Part shown: positions 38,906-46,890 of the stretch, piece after piece
Numbering within the stretch: position 1 is the first letter of the stretch
Layout: each line of letters begins with the position of its first letter
NCBI RefSeq assembly: GCF_001295265.1
Contig: NZ_LJOD01000001.1
Coordinates: forward strand, 186,001 to 250,000
Length of the DNA: 64,000 bases
Direction: 5' to 3'
Source: Chryseobacterium indologenes
GTDB taxonomy: Bacteria; Bacteroidota; Bacteroidia; Flavobacteriales; Weeksellaceae
Notes under the pieces: generated by a model
Seen by the model: only the letters and a program-made list of their open reading frames with translations
The model's database searches: none
Told to the model about the DNA's origin: nothing
Position numbers and translations under genes: made by a program

Positions 38906-40234
38906 TTATATATACATATTCACGATAGCTTCAAATAATTCCTGTTTTCCGCTTTTTGGCTGTGGTTCACCGATTTCGTGAGCTATTCTCTGAAGATCTT
39001 CCAGTGTAAGTGTACCATCCTCAAATGCTTTTCCGTTGCCGTTATCAAAAGAAGCATAGCGGTCTGTTCTCAATTTTTTGTAATCTGAATTTTCAAGAAT
39101 GTCTGCTGCTGCAAGTAGACCTTTAGCAAAAACATCCATTCCTGAAATGTGGGAAATGAATAAGTCTTCAGCATCAATAGAGTTTCTTCTGATTTTAGCA
39201 TCAAAGTTTACTCCTCCGGTTCCCAGACCTCCTGACGGAAGCAATACAAGCCATGCCTGAACCATGTCATAATAATCGATCGGGAACTGATCGGTATCCC
39301 AGCCGTTCTGGTAGTCTCCCCTGTTTGCATCAATACTTCCTAAAAGCCCTGCATCTACAGCAACCTGAAGCTCATGCTCGAATGTATGACCTGCCAATGT
39401 AGCGTGGTTAACTTCAATATTCAGCTTAAAATCTTTATCCAATCCGTAATGTCTCAGGAATCCTATTACCGTTTCAGAATCATAATCATACTGATGCTTG
39501 GTAGGCTCCATCGGTTTTGGTTCAATCAGGAAAGTACCTTTAAAGCCCTGCTGGCGTGCATAGTCTCTTGACATGGAAAGGAAGCGGGCGAGATGATCTT
39601 TTTCTCGCTTCATATCCGTATTTAACAGACTCATATATCCTTCTCTTCCACCCCAGAACACATAATTTTCGCCTCCCAACGCTATCGTAGCATCTATTGA
39701 ATTTTTTACCTGAGTTCCTGCGCATGCCACAACGTCAAAATTAGGGTTCGTAGAAGCTCCGTTCATGTATCTTTCATGGGTAAAAACATTGGCTGTTCCC
39801 CATAAAAGCTTAATTCCTGTTTCCTGCTGCTTTTGTTTTGCATACTCTACAATAGTCTGCATATTCTTCTCATAATCTTTCCAGTTACGGGCCGGGTCTA
39901 CAAGGTCAATATCATGGAAGCAGTAATAGTTGAAGCCCATTTTAGACATGAATTCAAAACCTGCGTCCATTTTGTGCATTGCTCTGGTCACAGGATCATT
40001 TCCGATATCCCAAGGATGATGGATGGTAGGACCTCCGAACGGATCGCTTCCGTTGGCACATAGGGTGTGCCACCATGCCATTGCAAATCTGGTCCAGTCT
40101 TTCATAGGTTTTCCCATTACGATCTTTTCAGCATCATAATAGCGGAATGCCAACGGGTTCCTGCTTTCCTTCCCCTCAAACTTAATTTTTCCAATACCTG
40201 TAAAAAACTCTTTTTTAGTTGTTAAAGTGTCCAT
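38906..40234 (-). CDS. xylA: Xylose isomerase
   Basis: 442 residues, class II xylose isomerase converting D-xylose to D-xylulose. Active-site and metal motifs: [13 protein letters not shown] (catalytic His), [39 protein letters not shown] and the Asp cluster around [18 protein letters not shown] and [10 protein letters not shown]. The longer N-terminus compared with class I enzymes is normal for this group. It follows xylB with a 106-nt gap that contains a strong hairpin, an unusual spacing for two genes that act in sequence. Confidence 0.97.
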   Translation of the reverse strand: MDTLTTKKEFFTGIGKIKFEGKESRNPLAFRYYDAEKIVMGKPMKDWTRFAMAWWHTLCANGSDPFGGPTIHHPWDIGNDPVTRAMHKMDAGFEFMSKMGFNYYCFHDIDLVDPARNWKDYEKNMQTIVEYAKQKQQETGIKLLWGTANVFTHERYMNGASTNPNFDVVACAGTQVKNSIDATIALGGENYVFWGGREGYMSLLNTDMKREKDHLARFLSMSRDYARQQGFKGTFLIEPKPMEPTKHQYDYDSETVIGFLRHYGLDKDFKLNIEVNHATLAGHTFEHELQVAVDAGLLGSIDANRGDYQNGWDTDQFPIDYYDMVQAWLVLLPSGGLGTGGVNFDAKIRRNSIDAEDLFISHISGMDVFAKGLLAAADILENSDYKKLRTDRYASFDNGNGKAFEDGTLTLEDLQRIAHEIGEPQPKSGKQELFEAIVNMYI

Positions 40235-40282
40235 ATTTATCTGATTATTTTTAATTTGTTTTTTAATTTTTGCGTAGAGATT

Positions 40283-40315
40283 CTCTTCTCACTGATTCCC
40301 AAGAATCAGTAAGAG
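40283..40315 (-). promoter_or_regulatory. Hairpin in the xylB-xylA spacer
   Basis: ACTGATTC (40291-40298) pairs perfectly with GAATCAGT (40303-40310) over a 4-nt loop, extended by CTCTT (40283-40287) with AAGAG (40311-40315). No U run follows on the minus strand, so it is more likely an mRNA-stability or attenuation element than a terminator. Confidence 0.5.
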
Positions 40316-40340
40316 GATAAAAAATACTATTGTAATTGTT

Positions 40341-41825
40341 CTAGATTATTTCGTTAAGATGATGTTTCCATCTGCCATAGGCTTCTAAGTATTGTTCTTG
40401 TTTTTCATGTTCAGGCTCTATCACCGCTATTTTTTCAAGTGAGGAAAATGCTTCTCCGGAATCTGAATAAAACCCTATTCCCATTCCGGCAGCTCTTGCT
40501 GCTCCTACTGCTCCATCGGTATCATAAAGTTCAATGACCGCATTGCTTACACTGGCCAGCGACTGGCGAAAAATTGAACTTAAAAACATGTTGGCATTTC
40601 CTGCACGGATCACCTGGATATTCATTCCGATATTTCTCATGATATCCATTCCGTATTCGTAAGAGAATACAATACCTTCCTGCGCTGCACGCAGTATATC
40701 TCCCTTTGTATGTATATTGAAATTAATTCCGTGAATAGAACAGCTTGTATCTTTATTTTCCAGCACTCGTTCAGCTCCGTTTCCAAAGGGAATAATACTT
40801 AGTCCTTTGGAACCTATGGGTGAAAGTGAAGCCATATCATTCATATCACCGTAAGAGGAAAGTGATGTTGCAAAATTATGCTTTAGCCAGGAATTTAAGA
40901 TTCCGGTTCCGTTGATACACAATAAAACTCCCAGCCTAATCTGTTCCGGTGTGTAATTAACATGGGCAAATGTATTTACCCTTGACAGCTTATCATATTC
41001 CAGCTGATCCAGAACGCCATATACCACTCCGGAAGTTCCTGCTGTAGAGGCAATTTCCCCGGGGTTAAAAACATTCAGGGAAAGGGCGTTATTAGGCTGA
41101 TCTCCGGCCCTGTATGAGATAGGAGTGCCTTCTTTTAGTCCCAGCTCTTCAGCTGCTGTCTTAGAAACTGTTGCCTGGATACCGAACGTAGGTACAATTT
41201 CAGGAAAAAAACTTTCAGGAATCCCATAGTGGTTCAGGATATCTTCCGAAATACAGTTGTTCTTAAAATCCCAGAAGATTCCTTCCGATAATCCTTCAAT
41301 CGTCATTCCTATCTGTCCTGAGAGCCTCATCGCTATATAATCTCCCGGGAGCATTATTTTGTCTATCTTTTCAAAAATTTCAGGTTCGTTTTCTTTTACC
41401 CATGCAAGCTTTGATGCTGTAAAATTTCCCGGCGAATTTAACAGATGAGTAAGACATCTTTCTTCTCCTATTGCCTTAAACGCTTTCTCACCATAAGGTA
41501 CAGCACGGCTGTCACACCAGATAATTGACGGTCTTAAAAGGTTCTGATCTTTATCTACCAGAATCAAACCATGCATCTGCCAGGTAATTCCAATTCCTTT
41601 AATATCTTCAGCATGTACTCCGGATTCATGCATAACAGCTTCATGCGCCAATTTCAGATTGGTCCACCAGTCAACCGGGTTTTGCTCTGCCCATCCCGGA
41701 TTTACAGCAGTGATTTTCATTTCTTTTTTGGGAGAAAATTCAGAAGCAATCACTTTTCCACTGGATGCCTCAATGAGACAAACTTTCACAGAAGAACTGC
41801 CAATGTCATAGCCTAGTAAGTACAT
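40341..41825 (-). CDS. xylB: Xylulokinase
   Basis: 494 residues, FGGY carbohydrate kinase phosphorylating D-xylulose to xylulose-5-phosphate. GYDIGSSSVKVCLIE is the N-terminal phosphate motif, TWQMHGLILVD and IIWCDSRA are typical of XylB, and YRAGDQPNNALSLNV holds the catalytic aspartate; GTSGVVYGV and the C-terminal DGAVGAARAAGMGIG complete the ATP site. The gene starts 15 nt after the Nudix-type regulator, forming regulator-xylB-xylA, an order I recall from Bacteroides xylose operons. Confidence 0.96.
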   Translation of the reverse strand: MYLLGYDIGSSSVKVCLIEASSGKVIASEFSPKKEMKITAVNPGWAEQNPVDWWTNLKLAHEAVMHESGVHAEDIKGIGITWQMHGLILVDKDQNLLRPSIIWCDSRAVPYGEKAFKAIGEERCLTHLLNSPGNFTASKLAWVKENEPEIFEKIDKIMLPGDYIAMRLSGQIGMTIEGLSEGIFWDFKNNCISEDILNHYGIPESFFPEIVPTFGIQATVSKTAAEELGLKEGTPISYRAGDQPNNALSLNVFNPGEIASTAGTSGVVYGVLDQLEYDKLSRVNTFAHVNYTPEQIRLGVLLCINGTGILNSWLKHNFATSLSSYGDMNDMASLSPIGSKGLSIIPFGNGAERVLENKDTSCSIHGINFNIHTKGDILRAAQEGIVFSYEYGMDIMRNIGMNIQVIRAGNANMFLSSIFRQSLASVSNAVIELYDTDGAVGAARAAGMGIGFYSDSGEAFSSLEKIAVIEPEHEKQEQYLEAYGRWKHHLNEII

Positions 41826-41840
41826 AATTTTTTAGAAGGG

Positions 41841-42566
41841 TTATTTGATAAGTTTTGTATTGTTTTTCTTGTAAATTTTAGCATCAAATCTGTAATATCT
41901 TGCTGCGCGGTGTGATACATCTTTCTGAATTTCATCCAAAGGAACTATATAAGGGAATGAAGATATTTTTTTATGGAAATTCTTAATATCAATATTTTTT
42001 TCACTTAAAGCACTGTAGAGCTGATAGAGCTGTCTTATGGTAAATCTTTTTGGCAGCAGCTCAAAAATAATGGAGAAATCAGATTCAATCCATTTTCGGA
42101 TCTCTATGAGAGATTCTGTGATAATTTTATTATGATCAAATGGCAGCACCGGAACCTCATCAATAGGATACCAGTCTACGGTATCATATTTTGTACTGTT
42201 AATTTTATGATCTATTTTACAAAGAGAAAGATAAGCCACTGTAATAATTCTGTCTATATGGTGCTTATATTCCTTATCCATCCATTTTATATCATGTACG
42301 TTGCTTGCCCTCATAGGGTCTGCAAAACACCGGAACTGTTTGAGAACCATTTTCTTTATTCCTGTAAGCTCGTGAAGCACTCTTTGTGCAGCATCATCTA
42401 CATCTTCATCACTAAAAATTAAGCTTCCCGGCAATTTTCTCTGTTTTTCCAGCGGAATATCATCTACATGGCGTTGAACTAATAGTATATTCAACCGGTT
42501 TTCATGGTCAAATCCAAACACAACACAATCTACGGAGACATAGGTACGAATAAAGTTCTGATTCAT
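41841..42566 (-). CDS. Nudix-type (NrtR family) sugar regulator, XylR/AraR-like
   Basis: 241 residues: an N-terminal Nudix-like domain (about 8-140) fused to a C-terminal winged helix (about 155-230, with LPKRFTIRQLYQLYSALSEKNIDIKNFHKKI). The Nudix box is degenerate: in EDVDDAAQRVLHELTGI the usual REUXEEXGU acids are partly lost, as expected for a ligand sensor without hydrolase activity. Related proteins in Bacteroides thetaiotaomicron repress xylose (XylR) and arabinose (AraR) genes. Being first before xylB-xylA favours a xylose repressor. A palindrome lies between its promoter box and start codon. The effector and regulon are inferred. Confidence 0.88.
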   Translation of the reverse strand: MNQNFIRTYVSVDCVVFGFDHENRLNILLVQRHVDDIPLEKQRKLPGSLIFSDEDVDDAAQRVLHELTGIKKMVLKQFRCFADPMRASNVHDIKWMDKEYKHHIDRIITVAYLSLCKIDHKINSTKYDTVDWYPIDEVPVLPFDHNKIITESLIEIRKWIESDFSIIFELLPKRFTIRQLYQLYSALSEKNIDIKNFHKKISSFPYIVPLDEIQKDVSHRAARYYRFDAKIYKKNNTKLIK

Positions 42567-42571
42567 TAGTT

Positions 42572-42590
42572 TGTTAACATTTTGGTAACA
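42572..42590. promoter_or_regulatory. Candidate operator of the Nudix-type regulator
   Basis: TGTTAACATTTTGGTAACA is a 19-bp near-palindrome (7 of 9 base pairs symmetrical) placed between the TATATTTG box and the regulator's ATG. That position would block transcription when bound, the usual layout for an autorepressor controlling regulator-xylB-xylA. Confidence 0.55.
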
Positions 42591-42593
42591 TTA

Positions 42594-42601
42594 CAAATAT
42601 A
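42594..42601 (-). promoter_or_regulatory. Promoter -7 box of the regulator-xylB-xylA operon
   Basis: TATATTTG on the minus strand, an exact TAnnTTTG match, 28 nt before the regulator's start codon. The -33 region is T-rich. Probably the main start point for at least the first genes of the long minus-strand locus. Confidence 0.6.
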
Positions 42602-42646
42602 AAAATTCATCTGAATAAAAAAAATAAATCCTTCATTATCTACTGC

Positions 42647-42817
42647 TTATCAACACATTACATATCGGTTTTTTATGATAAGAATTGTATAAAAAATATG
42701 ATAAGGTTATCATTAGTTTTACACTTACCAATTTCATAAAATATGAATTTACAATCAATTGCATTATCAATTGTCCATATCAAAAAAATCAATTTTCAGG
42801 ATAAATCTTATGATAAG
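42647..42817. promoter_or_regulatory. Cluster of TTATGATAAG-type palindromes
   Basis: Four related boxes lie upstream of the regulator promoter: CTTATCA (42647-42653), TTATGATAAG (42673-42682), ATGATAAGGTTATCAT (42698-42713, palindromic apart from its centre) and CTTATGATAAG (42807-42817). Shared core words and symmetry suggest a binding site for a regulator distinct from the one using the promoter-proximal palindrome. Confidence 0.45.
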
Positions 42818-42959
42818 AAAAATCAATTTTTTTTTCAATTAAAATGAAAAAAAAATGTAAAAGGCACACTTTTCATTGCCAAAAACCAAACAAAAACTCA
42901 TTTTCTTTTACCAATTTTACTGCTCCGGCATTAAAATTTTGTAAATAACGAATATATAG

Positions 42960-43070
42960 ATTAAGATTACGGGGCATAAAGTAAAAGAGCAGGCAGCTGC
43001 ATTCGGTTATACAATATTATCAATTCAGTATAATAATTCTTTTTCGATATGCCCTAAGCAAATAAATTGA
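42960..43070 (+). pseudogene. Possible AraC-type HTH C-terminal remnant
   Basis: A 36-codon open stretch with no ATG start contains KVKEQAAAFGY and, 13 residues later, ICPKQIN before a stop. This spacing resembles the second helix-turn-helix of AraC regulators (pattern VKEIA..LGF...SPKQ), but the middle is degenerate. I read it as the decayed tail of an araC-like gene; the resemblance is short and could be chance. Confidence 0.3.
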
Positions 43071-43205
43071 GAAAAGACTATAATTAAATGAAAATGATTT
43101 ACCCTTTTAGATTGAAAGGTACGGGCACTATTTACAGCTTAATGGATGCTAAAAATTTTAGAGAGGAACCAAACTGATTAAAAAATTTTATTATTTAAAT
43201 AATTA

Positions 43206-43221
43206 ATCGTAATATTGCGAT
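43206..43221. promoter_or_regulatory. Candidate ArsR operator upstream of arsR
   Basis: ATCGTAATATTGCGAT is a 16-bp palindrome with one mismatched pair, 19 nt before the arsR start codon. A closely related sequence recurs before the next gene. ArsR/SmtB repressors typically bind such sites near their own promoters. Confidence 0.65.
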
Positions 43222-43240
43222 ATATTAATTCTTTAAGAGT

Positions 43241-43567
43241 ATGGGAGCCACCAAAACCGACTATTTTACAGATGAACAAAATAAAATTGCTATAATTGCG
43301 AAAGCATTAGGGCATCCCGCAAGAATTGCTATTATTGAGTATTTGTTGAAAGTAAATACTTGTATATGTGGTGATATTGTTAACGAATTGCCATTAGCAC
43401 AGGCAACGGTTTCCCAACATTTAAAAGAATTAAAGAATGCAGGTCTTATAAAAGGTAACATTGAAGGAACTGCGATTTGCTACTGTATTGATGAAAATAC
43501 TTTTGGAGTGCTAAAAGATTATTTTTCAAATATAATTCTGAAAACTACCACTCAGAAATGCTGTTAA
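43241..43567 (+). CDS. arsR: ArsR-family arsenite-responsive repressor
   Basis: 108 residues, winged-helix ArsR/SmtB protein. The recognition region reads ELPLAQATVSQHLKELKNAGLI. Cys41 and Cys43 in TCICGDI match the As(III)-sensing CxC of the ELCVCDL motif in E. coli ArsR-type proteins, and the chain ends in Cys-Cys (107-108). Arsenite binding should release it from DNA. It is the first gene of a plus-strand arsenic cluster and has a palindromic operator candidate just upstream. Confidence 0.93.
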   Translation: MGATKTDYFTDEQNKIAIIAKALGHPARIAIIEYLLKVNTCICGDIVNELPLAQATVSQHLKELKNAGLIKGNIEGTAICYCIDENTFGVLKDYFSNIILKTTTQKCC

Positions 43568-43588
43568 AGCATTTTTTTACACAAATCT

Positions 43589-43604
43589 ATCGCAATATTG
43601 CATT
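43589..43604. promoter_or_regulatory. Second ArsR-type operator candidate
   Basis: ATCGCAATATTGCATT shares the ATCGnAATATTGC core with the site before arsR and lies 22 nt before the DUF6428 gene. A second site would let ArsR control the rest of the cluster separately from itself. Confidence 0.55.
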
Positions 43605-43625
43605 AAACCAATAAATAAAAATTTT

Positions 43626-44099
43626 ATGAAACTATCTGAAATTAAAGAAATCCTATCAACATTAGATAATGTTGAGTTTCAATTAGAAAACGGAACATTT
43701 GTTCCTGAACACTTTCATGTAACAGAAGTAGGAACTGTAACAAAACATTTTATCGATTGTGGCGGAACTATTAGAAATGAAAAAGTAGTAAATTTTCAAT
43801 TATGGAATGCTAACGATTTTGAACATCGCTTAAAACCTTCCAAACTTTTAAATATTATTAAGCTATCAGAAGAAAAACTTGGCATTGAAGACAACGAAAT
43901 TGAAGTTGAATATCAAAATACAACAATAGGCCGATTTGATTTGGAATTTAACGGAAATAATTTCGTTCTTAAGAATAAAACAACAGCGTGTTTAGCTCAG
44001 GATGCCTGCGGAATTCCAACGGAAAAACAAAAAGTAAACTTATCTGAACTTTCCAATCATCAAACGTCTTGTTGTACTCCAGATTCCGGGTGCTGCTAA
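43626..44099 (+). CDS. DUF6428 family protein, Cys-rich tail
   Basis: 157 residues, cytosolic (no signal or membrane segment). I recognise it as the DUF6428 type that recurs in arsenic clusters of Bacteroidota; its function is not known to me. Seven cysteines: Cys45 (FIDCGG), Cys122, Cys128, and a tail pattern CC-TPDSG-CC (149, 150, 156, 157). Such paired cysteines could bind trivalent arsenic, so a chaperone or buffering role is a reasonable hypothesis. It lies between arsR and arsC, each gene close to the next. Confidence 0.8.
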   Translation: MKLSEIKEILSTLDNVEFQLENGTFVPEHFHVTEVGTVTKHFIDCGGTIRNEKVVNFQLWNANDFEHRLKPSKLLNIIKLSEEKLGIEDNEIEVEYQNTTIGRFDLEFNGNNFVLKNKTTACLAQDACGIPTEKQKVNLSELSNHQTSCCTPDSGCC

Positions 44100-44113
44100 A
44101 CTCAGATAAAGCT

Positions 44114-44725
44114 ATGTATCCAAAACTATTAAAAACAATAGAGCTACTGAAAAACCAGGAAATCAGCGAAGATAGAAAAACTATTTTAGCACCACTGGTT
44201 GATTTTATTCAGAAAAGATTGGAAGAACAAAAAGAAGTAACCATTAACTTTATTTGCACCCATAATTCAAGGAGAAGCCATTTGTCACAAGTTTGGGCAC
44301 AGGTTGCAAGTGCATATTATGATTTGCCGGAGGTAACTTGTTATTCCGGAGGTACAGAAGAAACAGCAATGTTTCCCAAAGTTGTAGAGACTTTGCAAGA
44401 GCAGGGACTTTCTATTGATAAAATTTCTGATACAGAAAATCCTGTATATGCCGTCAAGTATGATGAAGACAGACACCCAATTATTGGTTTTTCTAAAAGA
44501 TATGACAGTTCATTTAATCCTACTCATGGTTTTGCTGCAATCATGACCTGTTCTCAGGCGGATGGCGGATGTCCTTTTATTGCAGGCGCAGATAAACGAA
44601 TTCCAATAACTTTTGAAGATCCTAAAATTTCTGATAATACACCTGAACAAACAAAGGTTTACCATGAAAGAAGCCTGCAGATTGGTGCTGAAATGTTTTA
44701 TGTGTTTTCACAGATAAAAAAATAA
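44114..44725 (+). CDS. arsC: Arsenate reductase, low-MW phosphatase type
   Basis: 203 residues from the ATG at 44114; a longer frame starting inside the previous gene is less likely. Reduces arsenate to arsenite. The P-loop is Cys48-THNSRRS (C-X5-R), and Cys146 and Cys153 in TCSQADGGCPF reproduce the second and third redox cysteines of thioredoxin-coupled ArsC (spacing 7, as in S. aureus Cys82/Cys89). An extra helical segment of about 40 residues precedes the P-loop. Substrate arsenite would be exported by the Acr3 gene two positions downstream. Confidence 0.9.
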   Translation: MYPKLLKTIELLKNQEISEDRKTILAPLVDFIQKRLEEQKEVTINFICTHNSRRSHLSQVWAQVASAYYDLPEVTCYSGGTEETAMFPKVVETLQEQGLSIDKISDTENPVYAVKYDEDRHPIIGFSKRYDSSFNPTHGFAAIMTCSQADGGCPFIAGADKRIPITFEDPKISDNTPEQTKVYHERSLQIGAEMFYVFSQIKK

Positions 44726-44726
44726 A

Positions 44727-45218
44727 ATGGAAATAATTTCAATTAACAAACATCATTATCCAGATATTGCCAATATATATAAACAAGGTATTGAAACAGG
44801 TATTGCAACATTTGAAACCTCAGTACCAACGTGGGAAACCTGGAATGAAAGTAAACTATTACACAGCAGATTTGTAGCTGTTGATCATAATGTTGTCTTA
44901 GGCTGGGCTGCTTTATCAAAAGTTAGTAACCGTTGTGTATATGAAGGGGTAGCAGAAGTAAGTATCTATATTTCTGAACATCACAGGGGAAGAGGTGTTG
45001 GTAAAATTTTAATGGAAAATGTTATCAAAGAAAGTGAAGCTAATGGTATCTGGACTTTGCAGTCAGGAATGTTTGCGGAAAATGAAGCAACCATAGCATT
45101 GCATAAAGCAGTTGGGTTCAGAATCATAGGTTATCGGGAAAAGATAGGTAAAATTGGAGGGGTATGGAAAGATAATGTGATTATGGAAAGAAGAAGTAAA
45201 GTAGTTGGAATAGATTAA
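44727..45218 (+). CDS. GNAT acetyltransferase, ArsN/PAT-like
   Basis: 163 residues, GNAT fold. The acetyl-CoA loop is HHRGRGVGKILM, and the C-terminal half reads QSGMFAENEATIALHKAVGFRIIGYREKIGKIGGVWKD, a pattern shared by phosphinothricin acetyltransferases and ArsN. ArsN1 proteins acetylate the amino group of arsinothricin, an organoarsenical antibiotic. Position directly after arsC (1 nt gap) and before acr3 strongly favours an arsenic-related role. Antibiotic substrate is inferred, and other amines are possible. Confidence 0.82.
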   Translation: MEIISINKHHYPDIANIYKQGIETGIATFETSVPTWETWNESKLLHSRFVAVDHNVVLGWAALSKVSNRCVYEGVAEVSIYISEHHRGRGVGKILMENVIKESEANGIWTLQSGMFAENEATIALHKAVGFRIIGYREKIGKIGGVWKDNVIMERRSKVVGID

Positions 45219-45227
45219 AAAAATAAA

Positions 45228-46259
45228 ATGCAAACAAAATTAAAATTTCTTGATAGATTCCTTACTTTATGGATATTCCTGGCCATGTTTTTAGGAATAG
45301 GCTTAGGATATTTCTTTCCTAATATTTCTGAAGTTACCAATTCCTTATCCATAGGAACAACAAATATTCCGTTGGCAATTGGCTTAATCATTATGATGTA
45401 CCCTCCGTTAGCAAAGGTTGATTATTCATTATTGCCTAAAGTGTTTCAAGACAAAAAGGCAATTGGAATTTCATTGTTACTGAATTGGATTATCGGTCCG
45501 GTTTTAATGTTTTTGTTAGCAATCATTTTCCTGAAAGATGAACCTAATTACATGATTGGTTTAATTCTTATTGGTTTGGCGAGATGCATTGCAATGGTAC
45601 TTGTGTGGAATGACTTAGCAAAAGGTAATCGTGAGTATGGAGCATTGTTAGTAGCCCTGAACAGTATATTTCAGGTATTAAGTTACAGTTTTATGGTTTG
45701 GCTCTTTATCAATGTGTTACCTGAAAAATTAGGTGTGGCTAATTTTAACGTAACTGTATCCATGAAAGACGTTACCGAAAGTGTTTTGATATATTTAGGG
45801 ATCCCTTTTCTGGCAGGTTTTTTAAGCCGTTATTTTTTAATTAAATCAAAAGGTTTAGAATGGTACAACAGGAAGTTTATTCCTAAAATATCTCCACTGA
45901 CTTTATATGCGCTTTTATTTACGATTGTATTAATGTTCAGTCTCAAAGGAGATAAGATTTTAGAATTACCATTAGATGTTCTAAAAGTAGCTGTACCCTT
46001 AATAGTGTACTTTGTGCTAATGTTCTTTGTGAGTTTCTTTATCAATAAATCATTCAGTATTCCCTATGATAAAAATGCTTCAATAGCTTTTACAGCAACA
46101 GGAAATAATTTTGAACTGGCAATTGCAGTAGCGATTGCAGTATTTGGAATCCACTCTCAACAGGCATTTGTGGGAGTAATAGGACCATTGGTAGAAGTTC
46201 CTGTTTTAATTTTACTTGTTAGAATCAGTTTATGGTTAAAGAAGAAATATTATACTTAA
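45228..46259 (+). CDS. acr3: Arsenite efflux transporter Acr3
   Basis: 343 residues, ten membrane segments, bile-acid:Na+ symporter superfamily. The Acr3 signature [18 protein letters not shown] includes the essential Cys120, and [20 protein letters not shown] carries the conserved acidic residue of a later helix. It exports arsenite made by ArsC. Last gene of the cluster, 9 nt after the acetyltransferase, and followed by a terminator. Confidence 0.95.
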   Translation: MQTKLKFLDRFLTLWIFLAMFLGIGLGYFFPNISEVTNSLSIGTTNIPLAIGLIIMMYPPLAKVDYSLLPKVFQDKKAIGISLLLNWIIGPVLMFLLAIIFLKDEPNYMIGLILIGLARCIAMVLVWNDLAKGNREYGALLVALNSIFQVLSYSFMVWLFINVLPEKLGVANFNVTVSMKDVTESVLIYLGIPFLAGFLSRYFLIKSKGLEWYNRKFIPKISPLTLYALLFTIVLMFSLKGDKILELPLDVLKVAVPLIVYFVLMFFVSFFINKSFSIPYDKNASIAFTATGNNFELAIAVAIAVFGIHSQQAFVGVIGPLVEVPVLILLVRISLWLKKKYYT

Positions 46260-46285
46260 CTCAATACTGTAAATGAGAATTTAGT

Positions 46286-46315
46286 AACCTTAACCAACCT
46301 GCGTTAAGGTTTTTT
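46286..46315 (+). terminator. Terminator of the ars cluster
   Basis: AACCTTAAC (46286-46294) pairs with GTTAAGGTT (46303-46311) over an 8-nt loop and runs into TTTTTTG, 26 nt after the acr3 stop. Standard intrinsic terminator shape. Confidence 0.8.
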
Positions 46316-46519
46316 GTTATGAAAAGATAGGGTAAATTATCTCGATGTTTTTTTCGGGGCGTGAAAATCATGTGATCAATATTGGAAAACATACTGCAAA
46401 CTATGGTGATGCAAATGAATTTGATCAACGAAAAGAAAAATGAAGTACTATAAGATCATTTTAAAATAAGCAAGTCAATTATTAAAGTGACAAAAAGTAA
46501 AAGTGGGTGCAAGAATAAA
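46316..46519. other. Non-coding interval between acr3 and tRNA-Arg
   Basis: Nothing firm. A 32-codon ATG frame (46345-46443, containing GRENHVINIGKHTANYGDA) has no recognisable relative and could be a fragment of a lost gene or chance. Confidence 0.3.
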
Positions 46520-46540
46520 AAAAGCCCCTAAACAGGGGCT
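46520..46540 (-). terminator. Terminator of tRNA-Arg
   Basis: AGCCCCT (46523-46529) and AGGGGCT (46534-46540) form a 7-bp stem with a 4-nt loop. Read on the minus strand the stem is followed by a run of seven U residues, placing it just after the tRNA 3' end. Confidence 0.8.
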
Positions 46541-46545
46541 AAAAG

Positions 46546-46617
46546 TGACCGCAGAAGGATTCGAACCCTCACTGTCGGAGCCGAAATCCGAAGTTCTATC
46601 CATTAAACTATGCAGCC
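46546..46617 (-). tRNA. tRNA-Arg (anticodon TCG)
   Basis: A full cloverleaf folds on the minus strand: 7-bp acceptor (GGCTGCA with TGCGGTC), D arm GTTT/GAAC, anticodon stem TCGGA/TCCGA with loop TTTCGGC, and T arm GAGGG-TTCGAAT-CCTTC. Anticodon positions 34-36 read TCG, decoding CGA. No CCA is encoded. It lies between the ars cluster and the beta-barrel gene, and the terminator follows directly. Confidence 0.93.
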
Positions 46618-46838
46618 AGATTCATGAGCAGTACGAAGGACTGAAAACAGCCTGCTGCTTATGATTTCGAGTGCGAAAATAATGATTTTTTTACAATTTT
46701 CCCTAATTATAGAGGCTTAATTCTAAAATCCTTTTTTCTCAGAGTAATTTACAGGTTCTTCACCGCCGTGCCATAACAAAATTACATTTCTTCAAACATT
46801 TATATATCAACAATTTACAAAATAAGGTTTCAAAAAAA

Positions 46839-46866
46839 GAACCTTACATCCGAAAATGTAAGGTTC
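46839..46866 (-). terminator. Terminator of the TPR/beta-barrel gene pair
   Basis: GAACCTTACAT (46839-46849) and ATGTAAGGTTC (46856-46866) form an 11-bp perfect stem with a 6-nt loop; the minus strand continues with seven U residues. It follows the beta-barrel stop at 46891. Confidence 0.88.
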
Positions 46867-46890
46867 CTATATTTTTAAATTCTTTAAAAC

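Larger units (their letters stand above)
42819..43240. other. Gene-poor interval before the ars cluster
   Basis: AT-rich DNA holding a possible AraC-type remnant (42960-43070), an inverted repeat GGGCATA/TATGCCC (42972-42978 and 43048-43054) and a 29-codon ATG frame (43088-43177) without recognisable similarity. The interval ends with the ArsR operator candidate and the arsR start. It looks like degraded DNA at the left border of an acquired arsenic cluster. Confidence 0.45.

Noticed and set aside
43088..43177. 29-codon ATG frame upstream of arsR
   Set aside because: No similarity recognised and no promoter or terminator around it; kept only as part of the gap description.
46345..46443. 32-codon ATG frame after acr3
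   Set aside because: No recognisable relative and it follows the terminator of the ars cluster without a promoter box.
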